A DNA stretch of 64,000 bases from Oscarella lobularis. Lineage: Eukaryota > Porifera > Homoscleromorpha > Homosclerophorida > Oscarellidae. Under the pieces are notes generated by a model. That model was given only the letters and a program-made list of their open reading frames with translations. It did no database searches and was not told the DNA's origin. The position numbers were made by a program, and so were the translations under genes. This document shows, piece by piece, positions 34,209 through 46,100 of the stretch (positions are counted from its first letter, which is position 1; each line of letters begins with the position of its first letter). The stretch lies in assembly GCF_947507565.1 (NCBI RefSeq), contig NC_089179.1, positions 3,241,747 to 3,305,746 on the forward strand, given 5' to 3'.

Positions 34209-37200
34209 ATGGCCGTCTCGAGGAATGATAAATGCTTGCGAGATTCGCTTGTTGGCGCGATTGAAGTAGGTGACTTTGAAGGAGTGAAAGAATGCCTGAG
34301 AAAAGGAGCGAAATTCAATTATCTCGCGCCTTTGCCTAAAGCATGTGCAAATGGTCACGTGAAAATTGCTGAAATTTTAATTGACAGCGGAGAACAAGTG
34401 AATAAGGCAGACACGGTGTGTTGGTAGACTACTTTATGAATCAAGTTTTTATTCTGTAATTAAACTCATTAGTTTGGACGCACGGCTTTGCAGAGAGCAT
34501 GTGCAAATGGTCACTTGGATGTTGCTAAACTTTTAATTGACAGCGGAGCACGAGTGAATAAGGCGGGCATGGTGTGTTGGTAGACTACTGTATGAGTCAT
34601 GTTTTTATTCTGTAATTAAACACCTAAGGCTGGACTCACGGCTTTGCAGGAAGCATCTATTAATGGTCACTTGGATGTCGCTAAAGTTTTAATTGACAGC
34701 GGAGCACAAGTGAATGAGGCAGACATGGTGTGTTGGTAGACTACTTTATGCGTCATGTTTTATTCTGTAACTAAACTCATTAGTATGATGGACGCACGGC
34801 TTTGCAGGAAGCATGTTCTCATGGTCACTTGGATGTTGCTAAACTTTTAATTGACAGCGGAGCAGAAGTGAATAAAGCAGACGAGGTGTGTTGGTAGACT
34901 ACTTTATGAGTCATGTTTTTATTCTGTAATTAAACTCATTAGTATGGACGCACGGCTTTGCAGGGAGCATGTGCAAATGGTCACTTGGATGTTGCTAAAC
35001 TTTTAATTGACAGCGGAGTACAAGTGAATGAGGCGGGCACGGTGTGTTTGTAGACTACTTTATGAGTCATGTTTTTATTCTTTAATTAATACTAACTTCT
35101 AAGGGTGGACTCACGGCTTTGCAGGAAGCATTTATTAATGGTCACTTGGATGTCGGTAAACTTTTACTTGACAGCGGAGCACAAGTGAATGAAGCAAACG
35201 AGGTGTGTTGGTAGACTACTTTATGACTTATATTTTATTCTGTAATGAAACTCCTAAGGGTGGACTCACGGCTTTGCGTGGAGCATCTATTAATGGTTTC
35301 TTTGATGTTGCTAAACTTTTAATTGACAGCGGAGCACAAGTGAATGAGGCGGACGAGGTTTGTTGGTAGACTACTTTATGAGTCATGTTTTTATTCCGTA
35401 ATTAATCTCATTAGGATGGTTTCACGCCTTTGCAGGGAGCATGTTCTCATGGTCACTTGGATGTTGCTAAACTTTTAATTGACAGCGGAGCAGAAGTGAA
35501 TAAAGCAGACAAGGTGTGTTGGTAGACTACTTTATGAGTCTTGTTTTTATTCTGTAATTAAACTCATTAGTATGGACGCACGGCTTTGCAGGAAGCATTT
35601 ATTAATGGTCACTTGGATGTCGGGAAACTTTTACTTGACAGCGGAGCACAAGTGAATGAGGCACACACGGTGTGTTGGTAGACTACTTTATGACTTATAT
35701 TTTATTCTGTAATGAAACTCCTAAGGGTGGACTCACGGCTTTGCGTGGAGCATCTATTAATGGTCTCTTTGATGTTGCTAAACTTTTAATTGACAGCGGA
35801 GCACAAGTGAATGAGGCGGACGAGGTTTGTTGGTAGACTACTTTATGAGTCATGTTTTTATTCGGTAATTAATCTCATTAGGATGGTTTCACGCCTTTGC
35901 AGGGAGCATGTTCTCATGGTCACTTGGGTGTTGCTAAACTTTTAATTGAAAGCGGAGCACAATTGAATAAGGCAGACGAGGTGTGTTGGTAAATTACTTT
36001 ATGAGTCATGTTTTTATTCTGAAATTAAACTCATTAGTATGGACGCACGGCTTTGCGGGAAGCATTTTCTTGTGGTCACTTGGATGTTGCTAAACTTTTA
36101 ATTGGCAGCGGAGCACAAGTGAATGAGGCAGACGAGGTGTGTTGGTAAACTACTTTATGAGCCATGTTTTTATTCTGTAATTAAACTCCTTAGTATGGAC
36201 TCACGGCTTTGCAGGATGCATGTGCAAATGGTCTCTTTGATGTTGCTAAACTTTTAATTGACAGCGGAGCACAAGTGAATGAGCCAGGCAGGGTGTGTTG
36301 GTCGACTACTTTATGAGTCATGTTTTTATTCTGTAATTAAACTCATTAGTATGGACTCACGGCTTTGCAGAATGCATGTGCAACTGGTCACTTGGATGTT
36401 GCTAAACTTTTAATTGACAGCGGAGCACAAGTGAATGAGCCAGGCAGGGTGTGTTGGTCGACTACTTTATGAGTCATGTTTTTATTCTGTAATTAAACTC
36501 ATTAGTATGGACACACGGCTTTGCAGAATGCATGTGCAACTGGTCACTTGGATGTTGCTAAACTTTTAATTGACAGCGGAGCACAAGTGAATAAAGCAGA
36601 CGAGGTGTGTTGGTCGACTACTTTATGAGTCATGCTTTTATTCTGTAATTAAATTCATTAGTTTGGACGCACGGCTTTGCAGGGAGCATGTGCAAATGGT
36701 CACTTGGATGTTGCTAATCTTTTAATTGACAGCGGAGCACAAGTAAATGAGGCAGGCAGGGTGTGTTGGTAGACTACTTTATGAGTCATGTTTTTATTCT
36801 GTAATTAAACTCATTAGTATGGAGGCACGGCTTTGCAGGGATCATGTGTAAATGGTCACTTGGATGTTGCTAAACTTTTAATTGACAGCGGAGCACGAGT
36901 GAATGAGGCAGGCAGGGTGTGTTGGTAGACTACTTTATGAGTCATGTTTTTATTCTGTAATTAAAATCATTAGTATGGACGCACGGCTTTGCAGGGAGCA
37001 TGTGAAAATGGTCACTTGGATGTTGCTAAACATTTAATTGACAGCGGAGCACAAGTGAATAAAGCAGACGAGGTGTGTTGGTAGACTACTTTATGAGTCA
37101 TGTTTTTATTCTGAAATTAAACTCATTAGTATAGATCCACGGCTTTACAGTAAGCATGTTCTCATGGTCACTTGAATGTTGCTATAATTTTAATTGACAG

Positions 37201-40200
37201 CCGAGCACAAGTGAATGAGGCAGGCACGGTGTGTTGGTAGACTACTTATGAGTCATGTTTTTATTCTGTAATTAAACTCATTAGTATGGAGGCACGGCTT
37301 TGCAGGGAGCATGTGAAAATGGTCACTTGGATGTTGCTAAACTTTTAATTGACAGCGGAGCACAAGTGAATGAGGCAGGCAGGGTGTGTTGGTAGACTGC
37401 TTTATGAGTCATGTTTTATTCTGTCATTAGGATGGTTTCACGCCTTTGTTTTCAGCATCTTTTAATTGTCACTTGGATGTTGCTAAACTTTTAATTAACG
37501 CTGGAGCGTTGGTGAATGAGGGAGATGAGGTAATGTGTATAAGAACATGCATGCACGGGCTGCCAATACTGCGCATGTCATTCTCCTACGCGATGGATCC
37601 AAACTCTCCTTTCTTTTTTCTAATTGGAACTTTCAGACTCTGTCCACAGCCTTATATGAGGCATGTCAAACTGGTCGCTTAGAAATGTCAAAATATTTAA
37701 TCTACGCTGGAGCAGACGTCAATAAGATGTATAAGGTTTTAGTGCGCTTTATGAATCAGGTCTTTTGTGTCCTGAGTGAAGCCTTTAGACTAAAAAGACA
37801 GTTTTACAGGTAGCCTGTCTCAATGGTCACTTGGATGTTGCTAAATTTTTACTTGACGCTGGAGCAGATGTAACTAAAATTGAGCCAGACGAGGTGTGTA
37901 CTGTAGTTGTAAGTTACTTTTTGAGACCTGTTTTTCTATTCTATTTGGAACATTCAGATTTTGTTCTCTGGCTTGCGTCAACAATGCAGAACTGGTCGCG
38001 GAGAAATCATTAGGCTTTTACTCCACGCTGGAGCTAATCTTATTGTAAGGTTTGCAGCAGAGAGAGACGGCATGATCGTTTCTAATTGTTTTTCTAAAGT
38101 TTTCAGAGCTTTTCGAAAATGCGTGTGAATGGGGTCACGTGGAAATCGCAAAGGTCTTACTTGGCGCTGGAGTAGATGTCAAAAAGACAGAAATTGTTTG
38201 TTGAATGTTAAGAACCTTTTCTCGTTCTCTACACAACTTTTACAGAGGCTCACACCGTTGTTGTTGAACGCTTGTTGGGAAGGCTACGCAGATGTTGCAG
38301 AACTGCTAATCAACGCCGGAGCCGATGTAAACGAGACAGTCTTGGAATCTGTAAAGCCTTCTTTACTTTTATAAACTGACTGAGCTGTTGATTGTTGCCT
38401 TAGGAGGAACGTACGGTTTTTATGGCAGCATGTTCGGCTGGTCACGTAGAAATTGCGAAAGTACTAATCGAAGCTGGAGCAGACGTCACTATGACGGACA
38501 TTGTATGGAATTCGTTTTAGGCTTAATCTATTGAAGCTTCTGTCTCTGTTTAGAAAGGAAATTCAGCTTTGCTTCTGCTTGCGAAAAATAGTCACAAAAT
38601 TACTGGTTTGTATTTAATGCTACCGGCATTTTTCATTGGCTTTGATAATCTTAATTAAATTTCTCAGCTCTCGCTTTATTTTTTGATCTCGTAAAACTCA
38701 TTCTCCTGAAAGAGCCTACTCTTATTGAACGTCGTGGAGAGGTATGCATTTCTTTTAGTACGAAGAGCAAGGTATACAGTTGATTCATTATTTGTCAATT
38801 TCTACCTAATTTCAACGAAACTGTCAATTGGTCATGTGTACATGCAGATATTTGTGCATGTACTAATTGCGGTGTAGTGCAAGGTGTTTATAATGGCTCT
38901 CTTATGCAGGATGGTCTACTTCCTCACGAGATTCAAGGCCGGCCGGAAGTGAGGAAATTTTTCCTGGACGCATGGGTTTGGTGTTAATAACCGTTTCACG
39001 TTTTTGTGGTCACGTTCTTTCTTTAGATTAAATATCGATACGCTAAACTTTACTCGCAAGGGACGACCAAGCAAACGAAAATTAAGGTATGCGTTATTGG
39101 AAAAGCTGAAGCCGGTAAAACAACTCTCATAAAAACTCTGAAAAACATTTATTGGAAAAATGGAGGTGACGACAAACGGACTGCCGGCATGGATGTATCA
39201 GCTGCAAAAATTAAATCAGCTGGTGACGTTGTCTTTTGCGATTTTGCTGGGCAGGAGTTCTTCCATAAGACGCACGGGTTGTTTTTCTCCGAATCTACCA
39301 CTGTTTTCCTGCTCGTTGTCGACTTGACGAAAGACGAGAATGAGCTAAAAACTTGGAGCCACTATTTCTGTTCATTCGTGAAATGCAGCGTTGTTCTAAA
39401 TGAAAAGGCTAACTTCGTCGTTGTAGGAAGCAAGAGAGATTTACTTCCAATTGCCACAGTTGGGGAAACTAAATTGCAGCAAGTTTTCACGTACTTAAGG
39501 CTAAATTTTGGTCCTTGGTTTAACTTCTACAAGAGGTATTTTGTTTTGAATTGCCGTGATCGGAAGTCAAGCGATTTGGATCTTCTAAGGGAAGCTATTA
39601 GCGAAGTGAAAGCGCTCACCATAAAGGTACTGACCTAATTGAGACGTTTAATTATTAGCATTTTCATTATGCCATTATGTAACGCCTTACAGCCTGTAAC
39701 ACGCCCAGATATTTTCCGTACTCACTTTTTCTTTCATTCAGGCGGCTCAAGAGGTTCCTATTATAGTTGAGGCGGCAACTGCGTCTTTTTTACCTACGCT
39801 GCGGCATCCGTTCACAAAACGCCAATCTGTTCTTGACAAGGTGCGTTTGTTCTTCTCTGCTGACGGTAGACAGAAGGAAGAAATACATACAAGAACTATG
39901 TCTGTGTTGGAGAATCTTCCTGAGACCGGAAAGGCAAGCTAGCATCATCTAATGCGTATAAGCGTATAACTTTGATTTCCCTCTGGCACTATCATATAGG
40001 AAAAAAGCATTCATTTAATGGAATTGAGCATTTTTAAGGATATAATGGCACACGGCCTCTACCCTGGCCTCACCGTTGAAGTTCAAAAGCTACTTACCGA
40101 GTTTCTACAAGGAATCGGCGAGGTCAGTAGCAATATTCTGCATGCATGACGTGTGTTGGTAGCACGTTACTTAGATTTTAGTGATTGAAGATAGGATCAT

Positions 40201-41901
40201 TTTGGATCCAACTTGGCTATGTCACAATATCATTGGTCCACTCTTGTCTCCTTTGGATTCTGAGTTTCCAGTTTCTCTTGTGTGCTCTCCACCCGGAACA
40301 ACAACCAAGGATGACATCCAGAGTGCACTTGAAGCCTTCAACAGGCGAAAGTGGGAAAATATCGACGAAACAATTCGGCTTCTGTGCCATTTGGAAATTT
40401 GCTATGAGCTTCCTAGTAAACAGAATACCTATCAGTTTCCAGCTCTACTGGAGGAGAAACGTCCGTCTAATGTGTGGTCTGAAAATTCTGGGATGACGAT
40501 TTACGTTGGACGTCGAGTGAGACGAGCTGAAGAGACGGACATAATCACTCCAGGAACTATGCCGTTTCTTCAGTGTCACGTTCGCAATGTTCCTTGTTTC
40601 CACGGCTTAGATCCTGTCGTTTGGCAAGACGGGTTGATAATCAGAGATAAAATAGACGATGTCTTGGTGGAAGGACTGATAACATTGCAAGAGCAGGATA
40701 AAGCATTGGATTTCGTTGTGCGTGGGCCGGTTAATTCCGAGCGGGAATGCCTGAAACTTCTTAATAATTTAATGAAAACTGGGAAAGAAATTCTTCGAAA
40801 GAGGAGTCCAGGGACAGAAAGCCTTCTCTGGTACATCAGCTCTACCGAATTGAAGCAGTTGAAAGAGTTTCCTTTGGCTTACGAAAAAGCAACTATTAAC
40901 GAAAAGATAGAGACTTCAACAAAGTCAAGCGCTTCAGTCAGCAAGGGAATGGTCATAGACAGCCTTAGAGATCTTCTTGCTCTTGGCGACAACCACATCG
41001 ACTACCTATCTTGCAATACACTCTCCGCTATAATAATGTGCTTGGAGAAAGACGATGCGGCATTGGACGCTTTGAAAGGGCATTTGCCGGGCTTGTCAAA
41101 TGCTGACCAAATTAAATGCAATACAGCAGAAGAGCTGTTTTCTACTTGGAGTAAAAATGTTGTCGCTACAACGCATTGCTTTGCTATTGCTGCAAGGCGA
41201 TCTAATTTGCCGTACTTGTTAGCTCTTTTGAGTGAAGATGGTGCTATAGAACTGTCTGCTGATGAGGTAACAAGATATAATTATATGATTCATAATGATG
41301 CTTTTCACTTTCAAAAAAGACGATAGAGGCAAAAGAAGACTTGGCTTTCATTCGGACTAATTCTCCTTCCACAATTAAAAGTCAGCAGATTTCCCAAGTG
41401 ATTGATTGTGTAAATAATTTAATTCTAGGGCGTCGTGTTGAGCAAGCAACTGGACCTCTGTCTGCGCTTTCCACAAGTGACGACGAAGGTATGAATCATC
41501 ATTATAAATAGATTTTTAGTAGTAGCATTCCGGCAGAAATCTCTTCTCTATTTGATGAGGACTACCTTGATGAACCATTGACCGGACGCGAAATATTTCG
41601 AGCGGCTGAACGCATTCAACCAGTATGGAATCTTGTTGGAAGAGTTTTGGGACCGGAACCTTTCCAGCGTTTCCAACTGCATGCATTTGGAGAAAAAAAG
41701 AACGATCACGAACGTGCTCTAGATATGCTGGACGCGTGGGCGAACCAGTTCGGCAGAAGAGCAACCCGCAGGCACTTCATTGCTTCTATGAGGGACGTGG
41801 GCTACTTAAAAGAAGTAGCCTCAATTTTTTCTGGTAAGTTCCTCTTCTTTTGCTCCAAGTTTTATGTACAGGTCTCAGTGTTTTTCTTAGGCCCACAATG
41901 A
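34209..41901 (+). CDS. ROCO3: giant ankyrin-Roc-COR-death protein, DAPK-like without kinase
   Basis: Starts MAVSRNDKCLRDSLVGAIE at 34209. Nineteen near-identical 99-nt ankyrin exons follow (34473-37385), then about seven more divergent ones to about 38610. Next come 38680-38760, a DGLLPHEIQ exon near 38909, and the Roc exon from about 39028: VCVIGKAEAGKTTL, G3 DFAGQEFFHKTH, G4 VGSKRD. A GC-AG intron lies at 39934-39999. The COR exon starts ILVIEDRIILDPTWLCHN (about 40176). The C-terminal death domain (EISSLFDEDYLDEPLTGREI, ending SGPQ) stops at 41899-41901. Ank-Roc-COR-death matches animal DAPK1 after its kinase; no kinase is present here. All ankyrin exons are phase 0-0, so they can be skipped or duplicated without frame loss. 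Unit 18 has a stop (see repeat entry). Confidence 0.82.
34473..37400 (+). repeat. Tandem ankyrin exon-intron array (~156-bp unit, 19 copies)
   Basis: Each unit is an intron (gtgtgttggtagactac.. to ..cattag) plus a 99-nt exon encoding GRTALQ-ACANGHLDVAKLL-IDSGAQVN-type repeats. Introns are as conserved as exons, which points to recent tandem expansion or gene conversion. Units 5-6-7 recur as 8-9-10, and units 13 and 14 are almost identical. Unit 18 (about 37132-37230) reads ..TTA CAG TAA.. and carries several other substitutions, so it must be skipped or it truncates the protein. Confidence 0.88.
39934..39999 (+). other. GC-AG intron in ROCO3
   Basis: The exon ends CCGGAAAG and the intron starts GCAAGC, ending CATATAG; both sides are phase 0 and continue the protein. 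The paralogue ROCO4 has the same non-canonical GC donor (45412-45481, GCAAGTT), so it predates the duplication. Confidence 0.7.
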
Positions 41902-42359
41902 TTAACTACTAGTACTACGTACTCACCATTATCCGCGAAGGCTTGGATAAAAAAAATTGAGAATGGATTACTATGCGTATTGCGCTGCTTCGGCCATAGC
42001 GTTTGTGTGCCACTTGCTGAAATATCGACCCTACCTATATTCATTGTGATACTCCCTTAGTTTCTGTAGAAGTATTTGGCTAAAAAGCTACTCGCTCTTA
42101 TTTACCTATCTTTATAGAATTTTACCGTTCATGACACGAATTTTCATATTTTTTACCTTTGGATACCACGGATACTACTTTAGTATCTGTGCTTTGATTC
42201 ACTCTTTTAGTTATTACGGTATGTGAATTGTTTAGTTACTCATCTTAGGAAGGTAGGCCTTGTAGTCCTGTAGTGACTGATTTCTTACAAGCTTCCTCGA
42301 TTTTTGCGACTCATCAACAAAGACACGAGATCAAAATCACTCAGCCACTTTCAAATTAC
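41902..42359. other. ROCO3 3' flank, duplicated after ROCO4
   Basis: No gene. The segment around 42050-42250 (TTCTGTAGAAGTATTTGGC.., ACCACGGATACTA..) recurs at about 47525-47740 after ROCO4, marking the right part of the tandem duplication unit. Confidence 0.65.
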
Positions 42360-42886
42360 CTGATTTTAAATTTCATTCCCTTGTCTTTGTCGGCGAGAAG
42401 CAGTCTGAGAGAAAGAACAGCTTCCGGCCCTAACTGAAATAAAAGAGAATATCTCTCCTCGCTCAAATATTAATCAAAAATATATTATGTGCCTGATCTA
42501 GCAAATTCTTGCGCTGACATTCCAGCCAGTGATATTCGTTCCGCGCAGCGGATTGGCATGCCGAAGAGAAAAACGTCTCTTCGGCACACGCCGAACATCT
42601 CAATATCAATTATTCATAAATTTCTCTATCATTTTTTAGATTATGTACTGAATCGTTCCACTGCTTTTGTCGATAGAACCAAAGCAATACGAGCAAAGGC
42701 TAGTTCGCTGCAATACAGCAGCGGGAGGTATTTCTTTGAGAACGACTGTTCCCGGCTCCATACTTCTTTCAGCCTGTAGATTGGGGAAGGTTCGAGACAA
42801 AATGAAACTCTAAGGTTTTTCACCTCAAGAAAACGGCCTTTTAGATTGTCTGCATTGCACCTCGCTCTCGGAAATACAGTACTCAT
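42360..42886 (-). pseudogene. SMYD-like SET/MYND fragment, copy 2
   Basis: Same segments as copy 1: CNADNLKGRFLE, AERSMEPGTVVLKEIPPAAV, LCSYCFGS, a MYND-like CSACAEETFFSSACQ with HWLECQ, and LGPEAVLSLRLLLADKDKG ending at an intact donor (CAG|GTAATT). Here one MYND Cys is lost (FFS for FCS), while the first pair and last Cys remain. No further SET exons exist between here and ROCO3. Confidence 0.6.
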
Positions 42887-43118
42887 ATGAGAAAGTCAAA
42901 GTGACATACGGGATTTGAGACACTCACGTGAGCAACAGAGTTCTCTCTCTCTGCTGAAACCGCTCCTCTAAGATCCGTGCTGAAACTTTCAACGACTTTT
43001 CCCGAAGATTTCTGTTGTCTGCGACGTGAAAGTAGCTCGCGGAAGAGACTAGAGAGTTTCATTAGTGCTGTACGAAGAGAGGGTCGCTTTGCTGACGAAT
43101 TGGGGTCCATCTAAGCAA

Positions 43119-46100
43119 ATGGAAGTATCAGAGAACGAAGAATGCTTGCGAGATGCGCTGATTGGCGCGATTCAAGCAGGCAACTTTGAAGGAGTGAAAG
43201 AATGCGTGCAAAAATTAATTGGCACAGGAGCAGACATCAATGCGACAAATAAGGTTTAGGAGGAGACTTCATAGAAATTCTTTTGTAATTGGGCTCATTA
43301 GGATGGACTCACGGCTTTGCAGGAAGCCTGTCGCAATGGTTGCTTAAATGTTGTTGAACATCTAATTGACGCTGGAGCACATTTCCATAAGGCAGACGAG
43401 GTTTGTAGTATTAGTGAGTTTACTTTATGAGACCTTTCTTGTATTCTAATTGGAACTTCAGAATTGCTCTACTGCTTTGTATGGAGCATGTCAACGTGGT
43501 AACAGTAAGATCGTTAATCATTTAGTCCACGATGGAGCAATTTCTGAAGCACATTCTAAGGTTTATAGCAGAGGAATGCTTTTACCAAGACATGATGGTT
43601 TTTTATTTGGAACATGCATAGATTGGTTTCAAAATTGCGTGTGAAAGTAATCACGCGGAAATCGCAAGGATCTTACTTGACGCTGGAGCAGATGTCAAAA
43701 TGGTTTGTGGATTGTTAAGACACCCTTTTCTTGTTCTCTCTACAGAACTTTGCAGTTGCTCAATTCTTTGTTGTTTTCCGCATGTTCGGGAGGCTACACG
43801 GATGTTGCAGAACTACTAATCAACGCCGGAGCCGATGTCAATAAAGCAGACTGGGTTTGTGTAATGCTTTGCATGCTTTATATACTGACCTAGCTGTTTG
43901 GATTGTTACCTTTAGGAGGGGCGTCCGTATTTGCTTACAACCTGTTTTGCTGGTCACGTAAAAACTGTGAAACTACTTATCAAAGCTGGAGCAGACGTTA
44001 CTAAGACAGATATTGTATTCAATTACTTTTAAACTTATTTTATTGAAGCTTTTGTCTTTGTTTAGAAAGGGAATTCAGCCTTGCATTTGCTTGCGGAAAA
44101 TAGTCAGAACGTTCTACCGGCTGGTTTGTATTCACTGCCTTTCGTTATTGGCATATTCATAATTATCACAATTGAATGTCTCAGTTTTCTCTTCATATTT
44201 TGATCTCGTGAATCTCATTCTCTCAAAAGAGCCTACTCTCATTGACCGTTCCGGAGAGGTACGTATGCATCTCTTGCAGTAGGAAGAGTGATGTATACAG
44301 TTGACTCCCTGTAACATTTGATTTTGTACTTTTGCCAAGTTCTTATACCTAACTTCAAAGATACTGTTGATTGGTGCATGTATACACGTAGATGTATGCA
44401 CGATGCATGTACTTTGTCACTATAGCGGGTGTAGTGCAAGCTGTTTATAAGGCTTTCTTCTGCAGGATGGTCTACTTCCTCACGAGATTCAGAGCCTGCC
44501 AGAAATGAGAGGATTCCTTTTTGACGAATGGGTTTGTTTTTAATTGCTTCTGCACGTTTTTGTGCTCCCACGTTCTTTCTTTAGATTAAACATCGTTACA
44601 ATAAACTTTACTCGCAAGGTACCACCAAGCAAACGAAAATTAAGGTATGCGTTATTGGAGAAGCTGAAGCCGGTAAAACAACCCTCATAAAAACTTTAAA
44701 AAACATTCGTTGTAATGATGGGGGTGACGATAAACGGACTGCCAGCATAGATCTATCAGTTGCAAAAATTGAATCAGCTGGCGACGTTGTTTTTTGCGAT
44801 TTTGCTGGGCAGCCGTTTTTTCACAAAACGCACGGATTGTTTTTCTCCGATTCTACAACAGTTTTCCTGCTCGTCGTTGATTTGACAAAAGATAAGGATG
44901 AACTTAAACGTCGGAGCCACTATTTCTGTTCATTTGTGAAATGCAGCATCGCTAAGAAAAAGGCTAACTTTGTGGTTGTAGGAAGCAAAATAGATTTGCT
45001 TCCTACTGTCGAAAATGGTGAACGTAAATTGCAGCAGGTTTTCTCGTATTTGACGCTAAAGTTTAACCGTTGGTTTACCTTCTACAAGAAGAACTTTGTT
45101 TTGGATTGCCGTAATCGAAAATCGAGCAGATTGGATTGTCTAAGGAAAGCTATTAGCGACGTTAAAGAGCTCACCATAGAGGTATTTAATTTTTATCAGT
45201 ATGTATGTCGTACTGTCGAAACTGTATGGTCCTTGTGTTTACTCAGGCGAGTCAAGAGGTCCCAATTATAGTCGAAGCGGCAACTGCGTCCTTTTTACCT
45301 ACACTGCGGCATCCGTTCAGGAAACAACAATCTTCCACTGAGAGTGAATCGGAAAGCGAAATACGCACAAGAACTCTGTCTGTGATAGAGAAACTTCCTC
45401 AAATTAAAAAGGCAAGTTAGCATCATATAAATGCATAAATATGCATAATACTTTTTGTCGCCCTCTGGCGCTATCATATAGAAAACAAGGAATAATTTAA
45501 TGGAATTAAGAATTTTTAAGCATATAATGGCCCACGGCCTCTACCTGGGCCTTACCGTTGAAGTTGAAAAACTGCTCATCGAGTTTCTGCAAGGAATCGG
45601 CGAAGTCAGTAGCAATATTTTGCATTACTGACGCGTTAGTAATATGTTCCATAGATTTTAGTGATTGAAGACAGAGTCATTTTGAACCCAACATGGCTAT
45701 GTCAGAATATCATTGGTCCGCTCTTGTCTCCTCCGGAGTTCGAAGTTTCTCTTTGCTGCTCTCCACCCGGAACAACAACCAAGGATGACATCCAGAGTGC
45801 ACTTGAAGCCTTCAACAAACCAAAGTGGAATAACATCAACGAAACAATTCAGCTCCTGTGCCATTTGGAAATTTGCTATGAGCTTCCTGGTAATCAGAAC
45901 ACTTATCGGTTTCCAGCTCTACTGAAGGAGAAACGTCCATCTGATGTGTGGTGTGAAAATTCTGAGATGGCTATTTACGTTGGACGTCGAGAGAGACGAG
46001 CTGAAGAGACGGATATAATCACTCCAGGAACTATGCCGTTTCTTCAGTGTCACGTCCGCAATGTTCCTTGTTTTCGTGGTTTAGAGCCTGTCGTTTGGCA

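Noticed and set aside
34473-37400. CRISPR-like or satellite array
   Set aside because: The ~156-bp units are ankyrin exons with GT..AG introns in frame, so the repeat is genic.
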